From Mansonella perstans (taxonomy: Eukaryota; Nematoda; Chromadorea; Rhabditida; Onchocercidae): a stretch of DNA of 24,370 nt. Positions within the stretch are counted from its first letter, which is position 1. Each line of letters starts with the position of its first letter. Shown here piece after piece: positions 10,648 through 20,708 of the stretch. The notes beneath the pieces were generated by a model that saw nothing but the letters and a program-made list of their open reading frames with translations, was not told the DNA's origin and ran no database searches. The translations under genes and the position numbers were made by a program. Location: NCBI GenBank assembly GCA_037074765.1, contig JBAMDO010000412.1:1-24370 (forward strand), read 5' to 3'.

Positions 10648-12232
10648 ATGTCATTTAAATGGCCATGGCAGTATGAATTTCCACCATTTTTCACGTGAGT
10701 TATTCAAAAAAAGAAAATTAGAAATAATATAAGAAGAAAAGGCCTATTTTCAGGATTTCTTTCGAAAGATAATAAAGAAAAGAATTTTTCAAGCATTAAT
10801 AATGATAAAAATTCTACTCCAAAATTTCTTACTCTTAGTATTAGATTAATATTCTTACATCGTTGTTAATGTTCTTATATCATGATTACTAGAATAAGAT
10901 TATTCTAGATTTCAGAATTCTTTTCTTAATGTTAAGCAATAAATCTTAGATTTACCAGTACTCATGAATATGATTGTATAGTTCTTCCTATAATAAAATC
11001 TATATAATATTTTTAACTTTTTGTTTGTTGTGGTGAACAAATAAATTTCAAACGTTGACACGTAAATGATTTAGAAGATTTTCAGGCGAATCTCTTGCGT
11101 CTGTTATGTTCATTTTATTCCAGCTTACAAACTACTTTAATAACACGTGAAAAGCAATTGGAAGCGTGGAGTCGATTAGTCGTCGATTATTGCCAATTTC
11201 ATAAAATTTATACAGTGGACTTGGCTGATATATCAAATTCGGAATTATTCGTTAATAGTGCTCTCAACAGGAAATTACCACTAGACGGTGTACGAGTAGT
11301 GTTTGATTATCTCGAACATAAAAGTAGGTAGTATTAACAATGTTTGTTTCTAATTTTATTTGTTTGTTGTTTTCCATCTGTTCATTGTTCTAAAACTAAA
11401 ATTTTATCCAAAAAGAGTTAGAAGTAAAGGAGGAGCAAATAATGGTGGTCAGTTTTGTTATGCCTTCAGAAACGATTTCTTTGCTGAAGCTGTCTAATAT
11501 TAATTTTGCTGCAAATAACAGTAATTGGAACTAATTTGAAATTAAAATGGTCATTTTGAAGTTATGCTGAATTAATGAGGAAAAGAAATTAACAACTGAT
11601 GAATAATTTGGTTTTCAGGGCATATCGATTGGTTAGATAAAAGCAAAAACCAGTGTCATATCTATTGGAGACGTCCAGAAGAGTGGGCTATACTGATATA
11701 CGAGTGGGCAGTAAGTAACAGTTTACTAAACACTCCCTGTACTTTGTACGAAATAACACAAGGGGACGACGTTACACAAGAATGTTAGTTACTTATATTT
11801 TCAACTTTATTTTCTGAAAATAAATTTTTATAGTAGTTTATAGAATTCTAATAACAGGCATGTATTTTAGATATACATGATTTTTTGTTGCAAAATTATA
11901 AGTAAGTAAGATAGAGATCGTATTTGTATAATTTCGAGAAGCGAAAATTAAATTTGAAAGATTTTATCGAATTAAGTAAATAGTTTGATATTAAAAGATT
12001 GAATTTCGATTTCATGCTAAATGATTTATAATTGTGAATTAATTATTCAAAGCTTTAGATGAATTTAGTTTTATGATGGAGAAATTTCAGTGAACTGTTC
12101 ATTTTAATTGTAGCATTTTACGGTCTGGATAAAGACGTGTTATTGAAATCGTTGGCAGTTCTTGTTGAACAGCGTCGTGCTCAATTATTAAACAGTGGAA
12201 CCGGAACAGAAGGTGTAAAATTCCTTCAATAA
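10648..12232 (+). CDS. VPS25: ESCRT-II subunit VPS25
   Basis: VPS25 is the two-copy subunit of ESCRT-II, which sorts ubiquitinated membrane proteins at endosomes and recruits ESCRT-III through the VPS20/CHMP6 subunit. Four exons (10648-10694, 11124-11323, 11619-11783, 12114-12232) join in perfect phase to give 176 residues, the length I recall for human VPS25. The N-terminus carries the conserved WPWQY and PPFF elements that contact VPS22 and VPS36. Two winged-helix domains follow, with family signatures REKQLEAW, DWLDKSKN, WRRPEEWA and CTLYEI, ending GTEGVKFLQ. The start is fixed by similarity (MSFKWPWQYEFPPFF) and lies just after a short upstream ORF. Introns are 429, 295 and 330 nt. The next gene begins 135 nt after the stop, suggesting an operon. 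Confidence 0.97.
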
Positions 12233-12371
12233 GTTCTTCTCTTCTGTAAGTTCCAGTTTTATCATAATTTATAGTGGAACTGTTCAGTTAATTTGATATA
12301 ATCTCGCAATTTTACAGAATTCAGGACTAGAATGTGGCAGATGTCAATTTAATTAATTTCATTGTAGGAAA
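12233..12371 (+). promoter_or_regulatory. Intercistronic spacer with probable trans-splice acceptor
   Basis: Only 135 nt separate the VPS25 stop from TTTCATTGTAG (ending at 12367), which is followed by GAAA and the TRMT61A ATG at 12372. The spacing matches intercistronic gaps in nematode operons, where the downstream mRNA receives a spliced leader. I see no AATAAA in the spacer. Other AG sites (for example TTTTACAG near 12317) are further from the start codon. Confidence 0.6.
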
Positions 12372-14829
12372 ATGCTGAACGTAACTAACTGCAAGCCGAG
12401 ATTAGTGGACAATAATGTACGTTTTTTTTTTCTCTCAAAATTGCATTTCAATTATTCAGATAGTGGTAATGAAACTTTTAATAACAGAAAATCGTGAATG
12501 TTCCGTTTCTTTGAATTTATGTCAGTTTTCTTATGACTTTTAAACATAATTCTTGAAATGAGCGAAAAACTTACCCATAACAAAGTTGCAAATATACTTT
12601 GGGAAAAATTTTTATCCATCATTCTGTAATATTATTACAACCTTCGCTTTTTTTCAGCCTACTATTGTAAACAATGCGACTTCGGGTTTTTTAAGCAATA
12701 ATGAAATAATCAAAGAAGGTGACACTGTCATTGTTTATGTCAATTACGGGAGGTCTTATGCAGTGGAGGTGAGACGTGGTCATGTGCTCACAATGAAATA
12801 TGGTGCTTTGAGACATGAATATCTCATAGGAAGACGGTAGGTTAAATTGCTAATATTACCTCATAAGTTAGTGAATTACCTCAAAATGAGTTAAGAGATG
12901 TTTAGTAGTTAGTAATTTGCTCATTGTCTTGTGACACCAAAATATTGTATGAGGTTAATTATGCTTTTATTAACATTGATAAAGTGACGTCAGAATGGTT
13001 TTCATGGCTTAAAATTGAAGTTTTTTAAGAACATGTCTCTTATTTGTTTGTTTTTTTTTCAGTTATGGATCTCATATTTCTGCTTCAGCGGGTTTTATTT
13101 ATGCATTACGTCCCAATGCAGAAATGTGGACGCGTGCTTTACTTCGGCGGACACAGATTATCTATACACCTGATTGGGCATTAATTCTGATGTTGTTAGA
13201 TGTTAAACCGGGATCGGTGGGTTTTTCTGCATTCAGATATTTTTTTATTAATAATGATGTTTGATTGCAATCGAACAGTTATAGATAGTTTGTGAATGTG
13301 GTACGGGAAGTGGCTCGCTTTCACATGCACTGGCAATGACAATTGCACCAACAGGACACTTGTATACGCATGATATTGATGAGTCAAGAGTGAAACAGGT
13401 TCAACTTGAGATGGTGGTTAGTATAATTATTGCACTTTAAATCTTTTTTTTTCTCAAAATTATTCTGAATTCATAAGGTTAAATAACGTTGTAGAAACTG
13501 CATGATTTCATCTTTTAGCATTTTATTATTGTTTAATTTTATATTTCGTTAAGTAATTTATAGAAGCATGGATTAGGTGAAATCACTACGTGTTTGCGAC
13601 GAAATGTTATCGAAGATGGATTTTCCGTGGAAAATATATGCGATGCAGTCTTTTTGGATCTTCCCGCTCCATGGGTTGCAATCAAATATGCAAAGCATGC
13701 ATTGAATCGAAAAGATGGTGGACGTGTGGTCAGCTTCTCTCCTTGCATTGAACAGGTATTTCACTTTTATTGTAAAAAACTTAATACGTTTCCTTTTGAG
13801 AGTGAGAAGAAATTTACTTTTTCCAAGCAGAATGAAAGAAATTCTCGTGTTTTGGCATTGAATAAAATTATGTTACAGATACAGAGAACATGTAACTCTC
13901 TTCAGTGTGAGGGTTTTGTGCAAATCAGTACGGTGGAGTTAGTGCCGAGAAAGCTGAAAGTAATTTTTTTCGTTTTTCTCAATCTTTGTCCCTTATATAT
14001 GCAAGAAAAATTCGTTTTCACTCAAGCCAACTATGTGCGATTTTTTTTTTAGCTTCTCTATTAGGATTAGACTGGGGTTGAACTTGCTGACTGGGTTGAA
14101 TCAAATATTAGGACGGGAGATAATTTTTTTGCATTATAATTTCACTGTTCGCTTCTTTTAACTAAGGTCACTTGCATTGGTTGAACCTAGTGAGGAAATA
14201 TTACCGCATGGAAATGCAAAAGATGATCAGATCTTTTCAAACATAACTGACAGGTCAGGGAAAAGGTCGAAATCTTATCGACGTTTTGTACTCTGTACCA
14301 TAGTCTCCAAATCTCATTTTTCGCTATCCATTAGCATTGTTTCAAGGTAAAGAAAAAGCTGAGGGGACTTTATGAGATCGGACAAGACGCTGAAAAAATA
14401 AAGGAAGCTAGGGATTTATGTATATGTTGAGCAGCATTTTATGCTAAAATTGATTTAAATATTTTATGAAATAAAGAAATGTATCCCGTATTCTTTTTTC
14501 ATTGTCTTGAAGTATTCAATTTAGATATGTCAGACATCTTTTAATTTTATGTGTGTGATATAAATATGGACACATTGAAATCGTTCAATACACGAAACAT
14601 TCCTGCTGATAAGAAGAGACATTTGCAAGACAATGAAAGTGGAACTTTGGCATTGAAAAGATCCAAATTGAAAGGAGATGCAGTGGCAACGCGATCCCAA
14701 ATGCAACACGCGACGGAGCAGGATAACCACAAGAGCTACACATCAACACTACTTCCATTTCCAGCTATACAACCAACACATACCGGTTACATTATTTCGG
14801 CAACATTATTACCGTCGGTATCGTCATAA
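12372..14829 (+). CDS. TRMT61A: tRNA (adenine-58-N1) methyltransferase catalytic subunit TRMT61A
   Basis: With its TRMT6 partner this subunit uses S-adenosylmethionine to form m1A58 in the T-loop of tRNAs. Exons that join cleanly: 12372-12416, 12658-12836, 13063-13216, 13285-13416, 13564-13755, 13879-13959 (261 codons). Residues 1-75 belong to the N-terminal beta domain (EGDTVIVYVNYGRSYAVEVR). Motif I is CECGTGSGSLSHA near residue 130, with the acidic HDID further on. The catalytic-core strand is DAVFLDLPAPW at about 197-207, followed by SFSPCIEQ. Two further pieces fit the family's C-terminus: 14167-14253 (SLALVEPSEE) and a last exon ending at 14829 with HTGYIISATLLP. The junction into 14167 is out of phase by two bases, and the last acceptor is uncertain. 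It is probably downstream in an operon with VPS25. Confidence 0.95.
14167..14253 (+). CDS. TRMT61A: Probable TRMT61A exon 7 (phase conflict upstream)
   Basis: After ACTAAG the frame reads SLALVEPSEEILPHGNAKDD and ends at CAG before GTCAGG. It resembles the segment following the conserved VELVPRKLK strand in the family. The exon needs two bases from the one before, but exon 6 ends in phase 0 at 13959. In phase 0 the frame would stop after VTCIG. A tiny exon of 3n+2 bases between 13960 and 14166, or a base error, would solve this. The frame also stays open past 14253 to a second possible donor (CAAG before GTAAAG near 14345). Confidence 0.5.
14575..14829 (+). CDS. TRMT61A: C-terminal exon of TRMT61A (start approximate)
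   Basis: The plus-strand frame ending at TAA 14827-14829 closes with TLLPFPAIQPTHTGYIISAT then LLPSVSS. The HTGY(I/L) block matches the end of TRMT61A, where human ends HTGYLTFATKTPG as I recall it. This shows the gene runs about 870 nt past the exon ending at 13959. An in-frame stop at 14542 means the acceptor lies downstream of that. Weak AG candidates include those before 14620 and near 14640, and none has the usual TTTCAG form. The part before HTGY is a basic, low-complexity linker. A separate small gene is less likely. Confidence 0.7.
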   Translation: MKSFNTRNIPADKKRHLQDNESGTLALKRSKLKGDAVATRSQMQHATEQDNHKSYTSTLLPFPAIQPTHTGYIISATLLPSVSS

Positions 14830-15566
14830 TCATTTGTAAAGCGTTATCTTTTATATGCCTGGTTTTTCTGCACTTTTTTAATAACATTTTAAATCTCAGA
14901 GTTCATTTAATTCAACACATTAATCGTGACATTAATTCATGGTAATTGCTTTTTGTAAGAGTCTGCATAGTTATAAATATTCCATCGGTGATTTGTTCCT
15001 TCTATCATTTACTTCTTTTCCATTTTTTTATTCATTGTTTTAGAAATATTTTTAACGAGTAGTATATGGCTAGGATGATGTTGTTTAAATTCCTTTTTAT
15101 TCATTATAGTTGTCTTCAGGCTTTATCGTTTTCTGTTGCTGCAAATAAGGATAATAATCCATATCGTAGTGTCTTGTAATAGTTCATTTAAGGCTTATGC
15201 TTAAGCATGGTTTTCTGGACATTTGAAAAAAGCTAAACTGGATATTTCCTACTTTTAGACAAGCTAATTTGACAAATCACGTGTTGATTCATTCGGGCGT
15301 CTATTGTATAATGTATCTCAATACGACATTAATTTTGGTCGCAGATTAAGGAGACTAATAATGTTGACCGTTAGCCCAATGCTTAAATTCGAAATATTTC
15401 CCATTCAATAAGATTAGACATGGACATGCAACGCTATACTACAACAATGGATTCATTGCTTCTATGCATTTTTATTTATTTAAACTATTACTTTGCTGTT
15501 TTTAATCATTAATTCAATTAACTGATCGCATGTATAAGTCATAACATTAGAAATGAAGTAGCGAGT

Positions 15567-15603
<37 letters not shown>

Positions 15604-15800
15604 TTTTGAAGAAATAACTTTTAAAATAAAAATATTGGGTAAATTTTTCTGTATGAGATATCACTGGCTTTCGTTTTTTTTGTGTGTTTATTTGCTAGTA
15701 GTTGTTATAATTGGTTTTTAAATGCAGTAAAAAATATTTTGAATGCATTTTTTTGTTATATTCGATCATATTCAATGCAAAAAGAAAAAGTTGCATCCAA
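14830..15800. other. Gene-poor stretch downstream of TRMT61A
   Basis: No coding frame is supported. The nearest AATAAA on the plus strand is at 15625-15630, about 800 nt past the TRMT61A stop, so a long 3' UTR or a variant signal is implied. A 31-base T run occupies 15568-15598. Confidence 0.55.
15568..15598. repeat. Poly-T run (31 bases)
   Basis: An uninterrupted T homopolymer. Its length may be inexact because such runs are error-prone. No adjacent target-site duplication or retroposed gene was recognised. Confidence 0.9.
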
Positions 15801-16180
15801 AACGACCGCCTTGGATCGATAGCTCAATGATGTCAGCTGAACAAATGGCTATTTTTTGACTAGGCAATTAATTAATATCCTAGTCATATTCTAACTTAAG
15901 GCAAGCATAAATATCTTTTTGCAAGGTTGCACCACTCTCTATCATCATCAGGTTGTAAATATCCGTTAGACATGCCTGAAAAGAATAACGGATGAAAATG
16001 TTGAGGTTTTCTCCATCCAATGATTATCCTAACTATTTTCATTTATTATGCAACCTAGGCCTTTCCTTACACTTTGTTTGGCACATATTTATATATGGAA
16101 GGGTTATTGAATTAGCGGTGATTGTAAATAGGCCTAATTGTTGGTAGATGATTCATTTAATGATGCAAGAAATAAGCAAT
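15801..16180 (+). repeat. Dispersed repeat, copy 1
   Basis: This copy pairs with 21322-21704 in the same orientation. The core 15901-16142 aligns to 21366-21622 with 16 differences, all transitions, plus small indels. The left end (ATAGCTCAATGATGT) is shared too. This copy alone carries about 60 bp at 15834-15895, including the inverted repeat GACTAGG...CCTAGTC (15858-15885). No open frame, terminal inverted repeat or target duplication was found. A tRNA-like A-box (TAGCTCAATGA) hints at a SINE, but no good B-box follows. Confidence 0.9.
15961..16018 (+). other. Conserved hairpin inside repeat copy 1
   Basis: ATCCGTTA (15961-15968) pairs perfectly with TAACGGAT (15986-15993) across a 17-nt loop. 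The right arm overlaps a second possible stem, GGATG (15990-15994) with CATCC (16014-16018). The two stems cannot form together fully. Confidence 0.6.
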
Positions 16181-18018
16181 TAATGTCAATACTAACATAA
16201 ATTTTCTTTAAATAATAAATAATTGTTATGCAAATATTTCTGGATAGCTTCTACTGACTAAATTAGCTCAGTTTTTTTTTTTGGGTAAACATTAAAAAAA
16301 CTTCATTGCTCTCATTGATTCGATTTTCCATTACTTCAGTTAATTACACATAAATTTTAGCAGTAATTTCATCAATATCAAATCATAATTTTTTTGTGAA
16401 AAAATTTAAAAAACTTTTTTTTGCTAAAACAGGCCAATAAAGTTAATTGCATACTTAAATGCTATCCTTATTGAAATATATTGATATGATTAAGTTGGTC
16501 CCTCTTTCGTTTACACATAGACTTGTTGATCCCTTCGCTCTTACAACAAATGATAGATAAATGTGACGTGCTGTGGTAGTAATAGTGGTGTAGTCAACTA
16601 CCACAACTATCACCGCCATTACCTTCTACTATTTCTGCTATTAGATACAACTGGTCATCGGTACAGCTCCAAACAAATCCAATTAATACCTTTATCGACC
16701 CGACAATAATTTTGTGCTTGTTCAACAACAATTCATAAACAGTAGTAGGTATTATTAAATCTTACTTTTTTATCCATTTCCTCACCCTTTCTGCCTCGTC
16801 CTACCTCTCTCTTCCTACCTCTATTCTTCTCCTTCTACGTTACCCTCTAATCTCGACATCAAAGATTAGTATTACAACTAGTAATAGCAGTAATAGTAGT
16901 ATGACAAAGGAATAAGATGTAAAAAACTGTATTTGAAATATTCCATCTTTTAATTAATGAGTTTTAATTTTTGTGAAAAGGAAAGAGTGAAGAATGAAAA
17001 AAATCATCACTTAAAAAATCACAAGACGTAATATTTTGGAAAATTAATTTCGAATTTGCTTTTTTCTAATTTAATTTCAAAATAACCCGTTGATTGATTT
17101 GAATCATTTCATTTTAATGAATTTCATTGAATTATTTTAATGTATTGTTTAGCATCAACTTGTGATAGTACCATATGTGTCGTACAATGTCGTCAATGAA
17201 CATTTGCATTATATGTCAGAATTGTTATTGTCAAATTGTTTGCTTTTCTCCTTTCAAAAAAAATAAATAGAATGATATTTAATTAATTTAAAATAAAAAA
17301 ACTACATGTTTATTTTTTTTAGCTTTATGATAGAAATGTATTAAATATTCAGGTCAACGTTTATTGTGTATATTGTGTTTATTATAATAATTTTAGTCTC
17401 CTGTTGTAATTTATCAAAATTTCAAAAAAATTATCGAAAAGTAAAATTATCAAAAAAATTATTAAAATGTGAAAAAGATTTCAAGCATTCAACGACCATC
17501 ATTTCATTCATCACTCATTCCTCTATCATTTCTTTATCATTCATGGTTAGAATTCATCACTGAATTATGTTAGCCTCATCTGATATGTACTATTGATGTA
17601 ATTATAAAATTATTTTTTTAATTTTTGAAATTTTACAACAAAATGCGTAATATAAGCTTTATTGATTGTTTAATGTTAAAGACACATTTAATGTCATCCA
17701 TTTCATTTATTATTACTAATGTTTACGACATGGTATATCGTCACATCTTCTTATCAACAAAATTTTGATCAGTGTTGTCTGCTTGTTTACATTTATTTTT
17801 AGGCGTGTGCATATGTATGTTTATTTGTGAATATATATGGTGTGTGTTATGTATGTATTACTACTTATTTATATATGTTTGCTAATAATAATTTTTTAAT
17901 TTCGGGAAATTTGATGAAATTAAAATAATGCACAACATGTTAGTATTGCAATCACAAAAGATTTGTATCAATTAAAAAATTAAAAAATTGAAAATTGAAA
18001 TAAATAATGAATAAATGA
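16181..18018. other. Gene-poor AT-rich stretch with a pyrimidine-rich block
   Basis: I see no coding frame. The plus-strand frame at 17366-17563 is lysine/isoleucine-rich AT sequence. Contents include an inverted repeat at 16572-16605 and a C/T-rich tract at about 16770-16850 that contains CTACCTC twice (16801-16807, 16815-16821). The rest is A/T-rich with short runs. Confidence 0.5.
16572..16605. repeat. 9-bp perfect inverted repeat (hairpin)
   Basis: TGTGGTAGT at 16572-16580 is the reverse complement of ACTACCACA at 16597-16605, with a 16-nt loop. The neighbouring TAGTGGTG and ACTATCACC words allow an alternative extended fold. It stands out because it is GC-richer than its surroundings. 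Confidence 0.65.
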
Positions 18019-18422
18019 ATGTTAGATGCATACATGTTAGTAAACATTTCATTCCATCGTTTTATCTTCGCCGTTCTCATTTCTCATTACTTGTTCCTCT
18101 CTTCTCCCGATCCAAAACATCTGTTGTTGAAGGAGAAGACAAATAATATCGAAGCGATTGTTCATTGCTGCTTTTTTACTACTTCTCAGAGAAACCGAAC
18201 AAGCAAACTTTGGTTAAGTCGCAGCTTTTCGCTTGCCTGTTTTAATGATGGTGACAATTGTCCTTTTACCATTAATTGTTATAATCATTAAATTCCCAAT
18301 CTATTTTTTTTTTCGGAATAAAATGAAATGAATTGTAAAAAAAAGCAGAAAAAAAAAACGACTGAAAGAATAAAATAAATTTTTTGATTAGTTTTAATAA
18401 TTTTTACATTAAAATTTACATT

Positions 18423-18508
18423 GAATATAAACAAATTGAAATGGATAAACAATATTTAAATTTGTTTATTCATAACATTTTATTTGTTCATTGTTTATTG
18501 ATCCATTT
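18423..18508. promoter_or_regulatory. Forkhead-like site cluster in inverted arrangement
   Basis: ATAAACAAA and ATAAACAAT occur within 18427-18453, and TTGTTTATT occurs at about 18462-18470 and 18491-18499. These are four cores fitting the forkhead type (TRTTTAY or its complement). Around them lie overlapping inverted repeats: GAATATAAACAAATT against AATTTGTTTATTC, and AAATGGATAAACAAT against ATTGTTTATTGATCCATTT. AT-rich DNA makes such words common, so function is inference. Confidence 0.3.
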
Positions 18509-19176
18509 GTACATTCATAGATTAATGTGCAGAAGACAAATTCACTATTAAAACAAAAATGTATTTTAATAGATTGATCAGATTATTTTTCATTCTATCC
18601 TGTTATTTTTGTTTTTAAAAAAAAAAGCACCAAAGAAATCCCAAGAGTTTAGATGTAGTGCTAAATAATACTTTAGCTAGTCAATAATCGTTGTACTTAA
18701 AATTCACATTAATCAATCACTATAAGTTATTTGTACTATTTCTTGACATATTTAACATTTCATTTCATATTTATCTTTAAATTTAAATTACCATTCATTT
18801 CTTATTTTCCTTTTTTTTCGTTCCTTTGAGAGTGAAACCAAATTTTATGATATCAGTAGTAGAAGTGAAAGACCGCCGATTGATTTATGGTATTTCTATA
18901 ATTTCACAAAATAAAGATAAGCGATTGAGCCATAGAATCCAAATGCAATAAGATTGGGTATTCGGGTATTCGGGAATGCTTATATATGTGTGTGAATGTA
19001 AGCTGCCCGTCGTATCATTTGTCACCGATTGACAATTGTAGTGATCTTTTGCCTTGTATTTTTTGATATGATGACTAGGTTTGACAATCTCCTCTATTGT
19101 AAATAATTTTTTAGCATAAATTTTAAAAAGTTCAAGCCTGGCAAACATATCATATGTTAATAATAAAGACCTGGTA

Positions 19177-19189
19177 TGACCTTTAACCT
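19177..19189 (-). promoter_or_regulatory. DR1-type nuclear receptor site
   Basis: The minus strand reads AGGTTA, one base, then AGGTCA: a direct repeat with spacing one. A further half-site-like AGGTCT lies four bases beyond. It is a motif match only. Confidence 0.25.
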
Positions 19190-19676
19190 CATATTTGTTA
19201 ATCGAAACAATTTTTAATGACTTAACAATGTTTAATATTTGACCGATTAATTAGCTATCAGAGCGAATAAATTTGTGATATGTTTAATCATTTCAATAGT
19301 TTAAAAATTGATTTGAAATTTATTCTGTTACAAATTAAAATATCATTTGTCACTTTATTTTACTACCGATGTTACTATTAATACTAATATTGAAACAATT
19401 AAATTGCAAGGAAAAAATCAAAAATTATTAATGAATTGTTGGAAGAAAAGACGAAAGTAAAATTTGGAAAATAAAGACTAAATAAAAGCCATTAATAAGC
19501 TATGCAAGGAAGTTTTAGTAAATTAATTCGTCGCCGAGAAATGTTTGAAAATTCCAACTTAACAAATTACCATGTGACATTAGATTTTATTAGTATTGCA
19601 AATGTAATCTTCCAGTAGTTACTAATTACTGCATAGTATCATATTCAGTGTTATACTTGAATCATTCGGCATTCGC

Positions 19677-19725
19677 TTATATTATATTTGAAATTCGAAA
19701 TTTATATTATATTTGAAATATAATA
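19677..19725. repeat. AT-rich direct repeat with perfect palindrome
   Basis: TTATATTATATTTGAAAT occurs at 19677-19694 and 19702-19719. The second copy continues into a perfect palindrome, TATTATATTT-G-AAATATAATA (19705-19725). TTCGAA follows both copies. It may be replication slippage. Confidence 0.7.
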
Positions 19726-20497
19726 TTCGAAATATATTAACATTACATTCGAATTTATTCGCAGAATTTTTTATCCATGGAAATTGGCAAATGATGAATG
19801 CTCTGTCGTTGTAATTGTCGCAGATTATCAGCAAAAATAATCTTTTCTAACTTTCTCCTTTTTTTCCCACATTGATAGCTATAAAATCTACACAGAATTT
19901 TAATTTTAAAATTTTCCAAATTTTTTTTCAAATTTTATGTTTTTCTCCCATTTGATACGACAACTGCCATAAATATTTTTCCATTTTGTTATTTGTTTTC
20001 ATGTAAAAACATTTTAAATGCAAAGTTCAAGCGATTTATTAAATTAAAATTTTGTCGGCTGCTGCGATTGCTCAAATTTTAAGTTTTGAACATCCAGCAT
20101 AGCAAGCATTGATAATTAAATGATGCAATAATTAATGAAAATAGAATTGAATAATGTTGTGAGGGCAGTGGAAAAGCATAAATGTTTTCAATTTCATATT
20201 CCATCAACATCGCTTTAGCAGAATTAATAATAAATTTATAAATTTTGCCCTTTTAATTTATTGATTGAGAAATTTGATTAAATTTTAAATTATAATTTAT
20301 GTCATTTGGCTTTGCAATACTGCATACAAATTCAAATTAGATGACTGAAGTGGTCAATTAGTATGAGAAAATTTATATTACTTCGTGAGCGGAATTTCGA
20401 TATTTATGAGACGTACTGCTTTTGGGATCAATTCTCTTTTGCCAAAATATCAATGAGAATCAGCTGGATGTGAAAAAGAAGAAGAGAAAGTGGACAA

Positions 20498-20539
20498 AGG
20501 TCAAAGAGTTCATGAGGTCAATGAACACTGAGATGACCA
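20498..20539. promoter_or_regulatory. Cluster of five nuclear-receptor half-sites
   Basis: On the plus strand AGGTCA (20498-20503), AGTTCA (20507-20512) and AGGTCA (20515-20520) form direct repeats with spacings of 3 and 2. TGAACA (20522-20527) faces the third site with one base between, giving an IR1 arrangement close to the ecdysone-type RGKTCANTGAMCY with one mismatch. TGACCA (20534-20539) is a fifth half-site. No gene is identified nearby. Confidence 0.4.
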
Positions 20540-20708
20540 ATATAGATTGATTGATTATTTAAATTAAAATGCTAATGTTGAAAAGTGCTAATATTGTCTA
20601 GTAATAAAAGGAAGATTGGAACGATGAAGAAATTTGTGTAGTTAAATATTATTTATAAAATTTAAAAGTATTTTTTAAAATAAAGAAAATTATTTCATGT
20701 AGATTTTA

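Noticed and set aside
13196..13764. Minus-strand ORFs opposite TRMT61A
   Set aside because: They run antisense to exons with clear methyltransferase motifs on the plus strand.
15824..15962. Possible pol III A/B boxes in the dispersed repeat (SINE idea)
   Set aside because: TAGCTCAATGA resembles an A-box, but the candidate B-box (GGTTGTAAATATCC) is poor and there is no 3' tail, so the element is left unclassified.
18019..18291. 90-codon plus-strand ORF
   Set aside because: No recognisable domain, family similarity or flanking exon. The slightly higher GC content alone is insufficient.
18885..19148. 87-codon minus-strand ORF
   Set aside because: No recognisable domain or splice context. Length is within chance range for 24 kb.
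20363..20473. 36-codon plus-strand ORF (ends KISMRISWM)
   Set aside because: Looks mildly coding-like but is short, isolated and without similarity I recognise.
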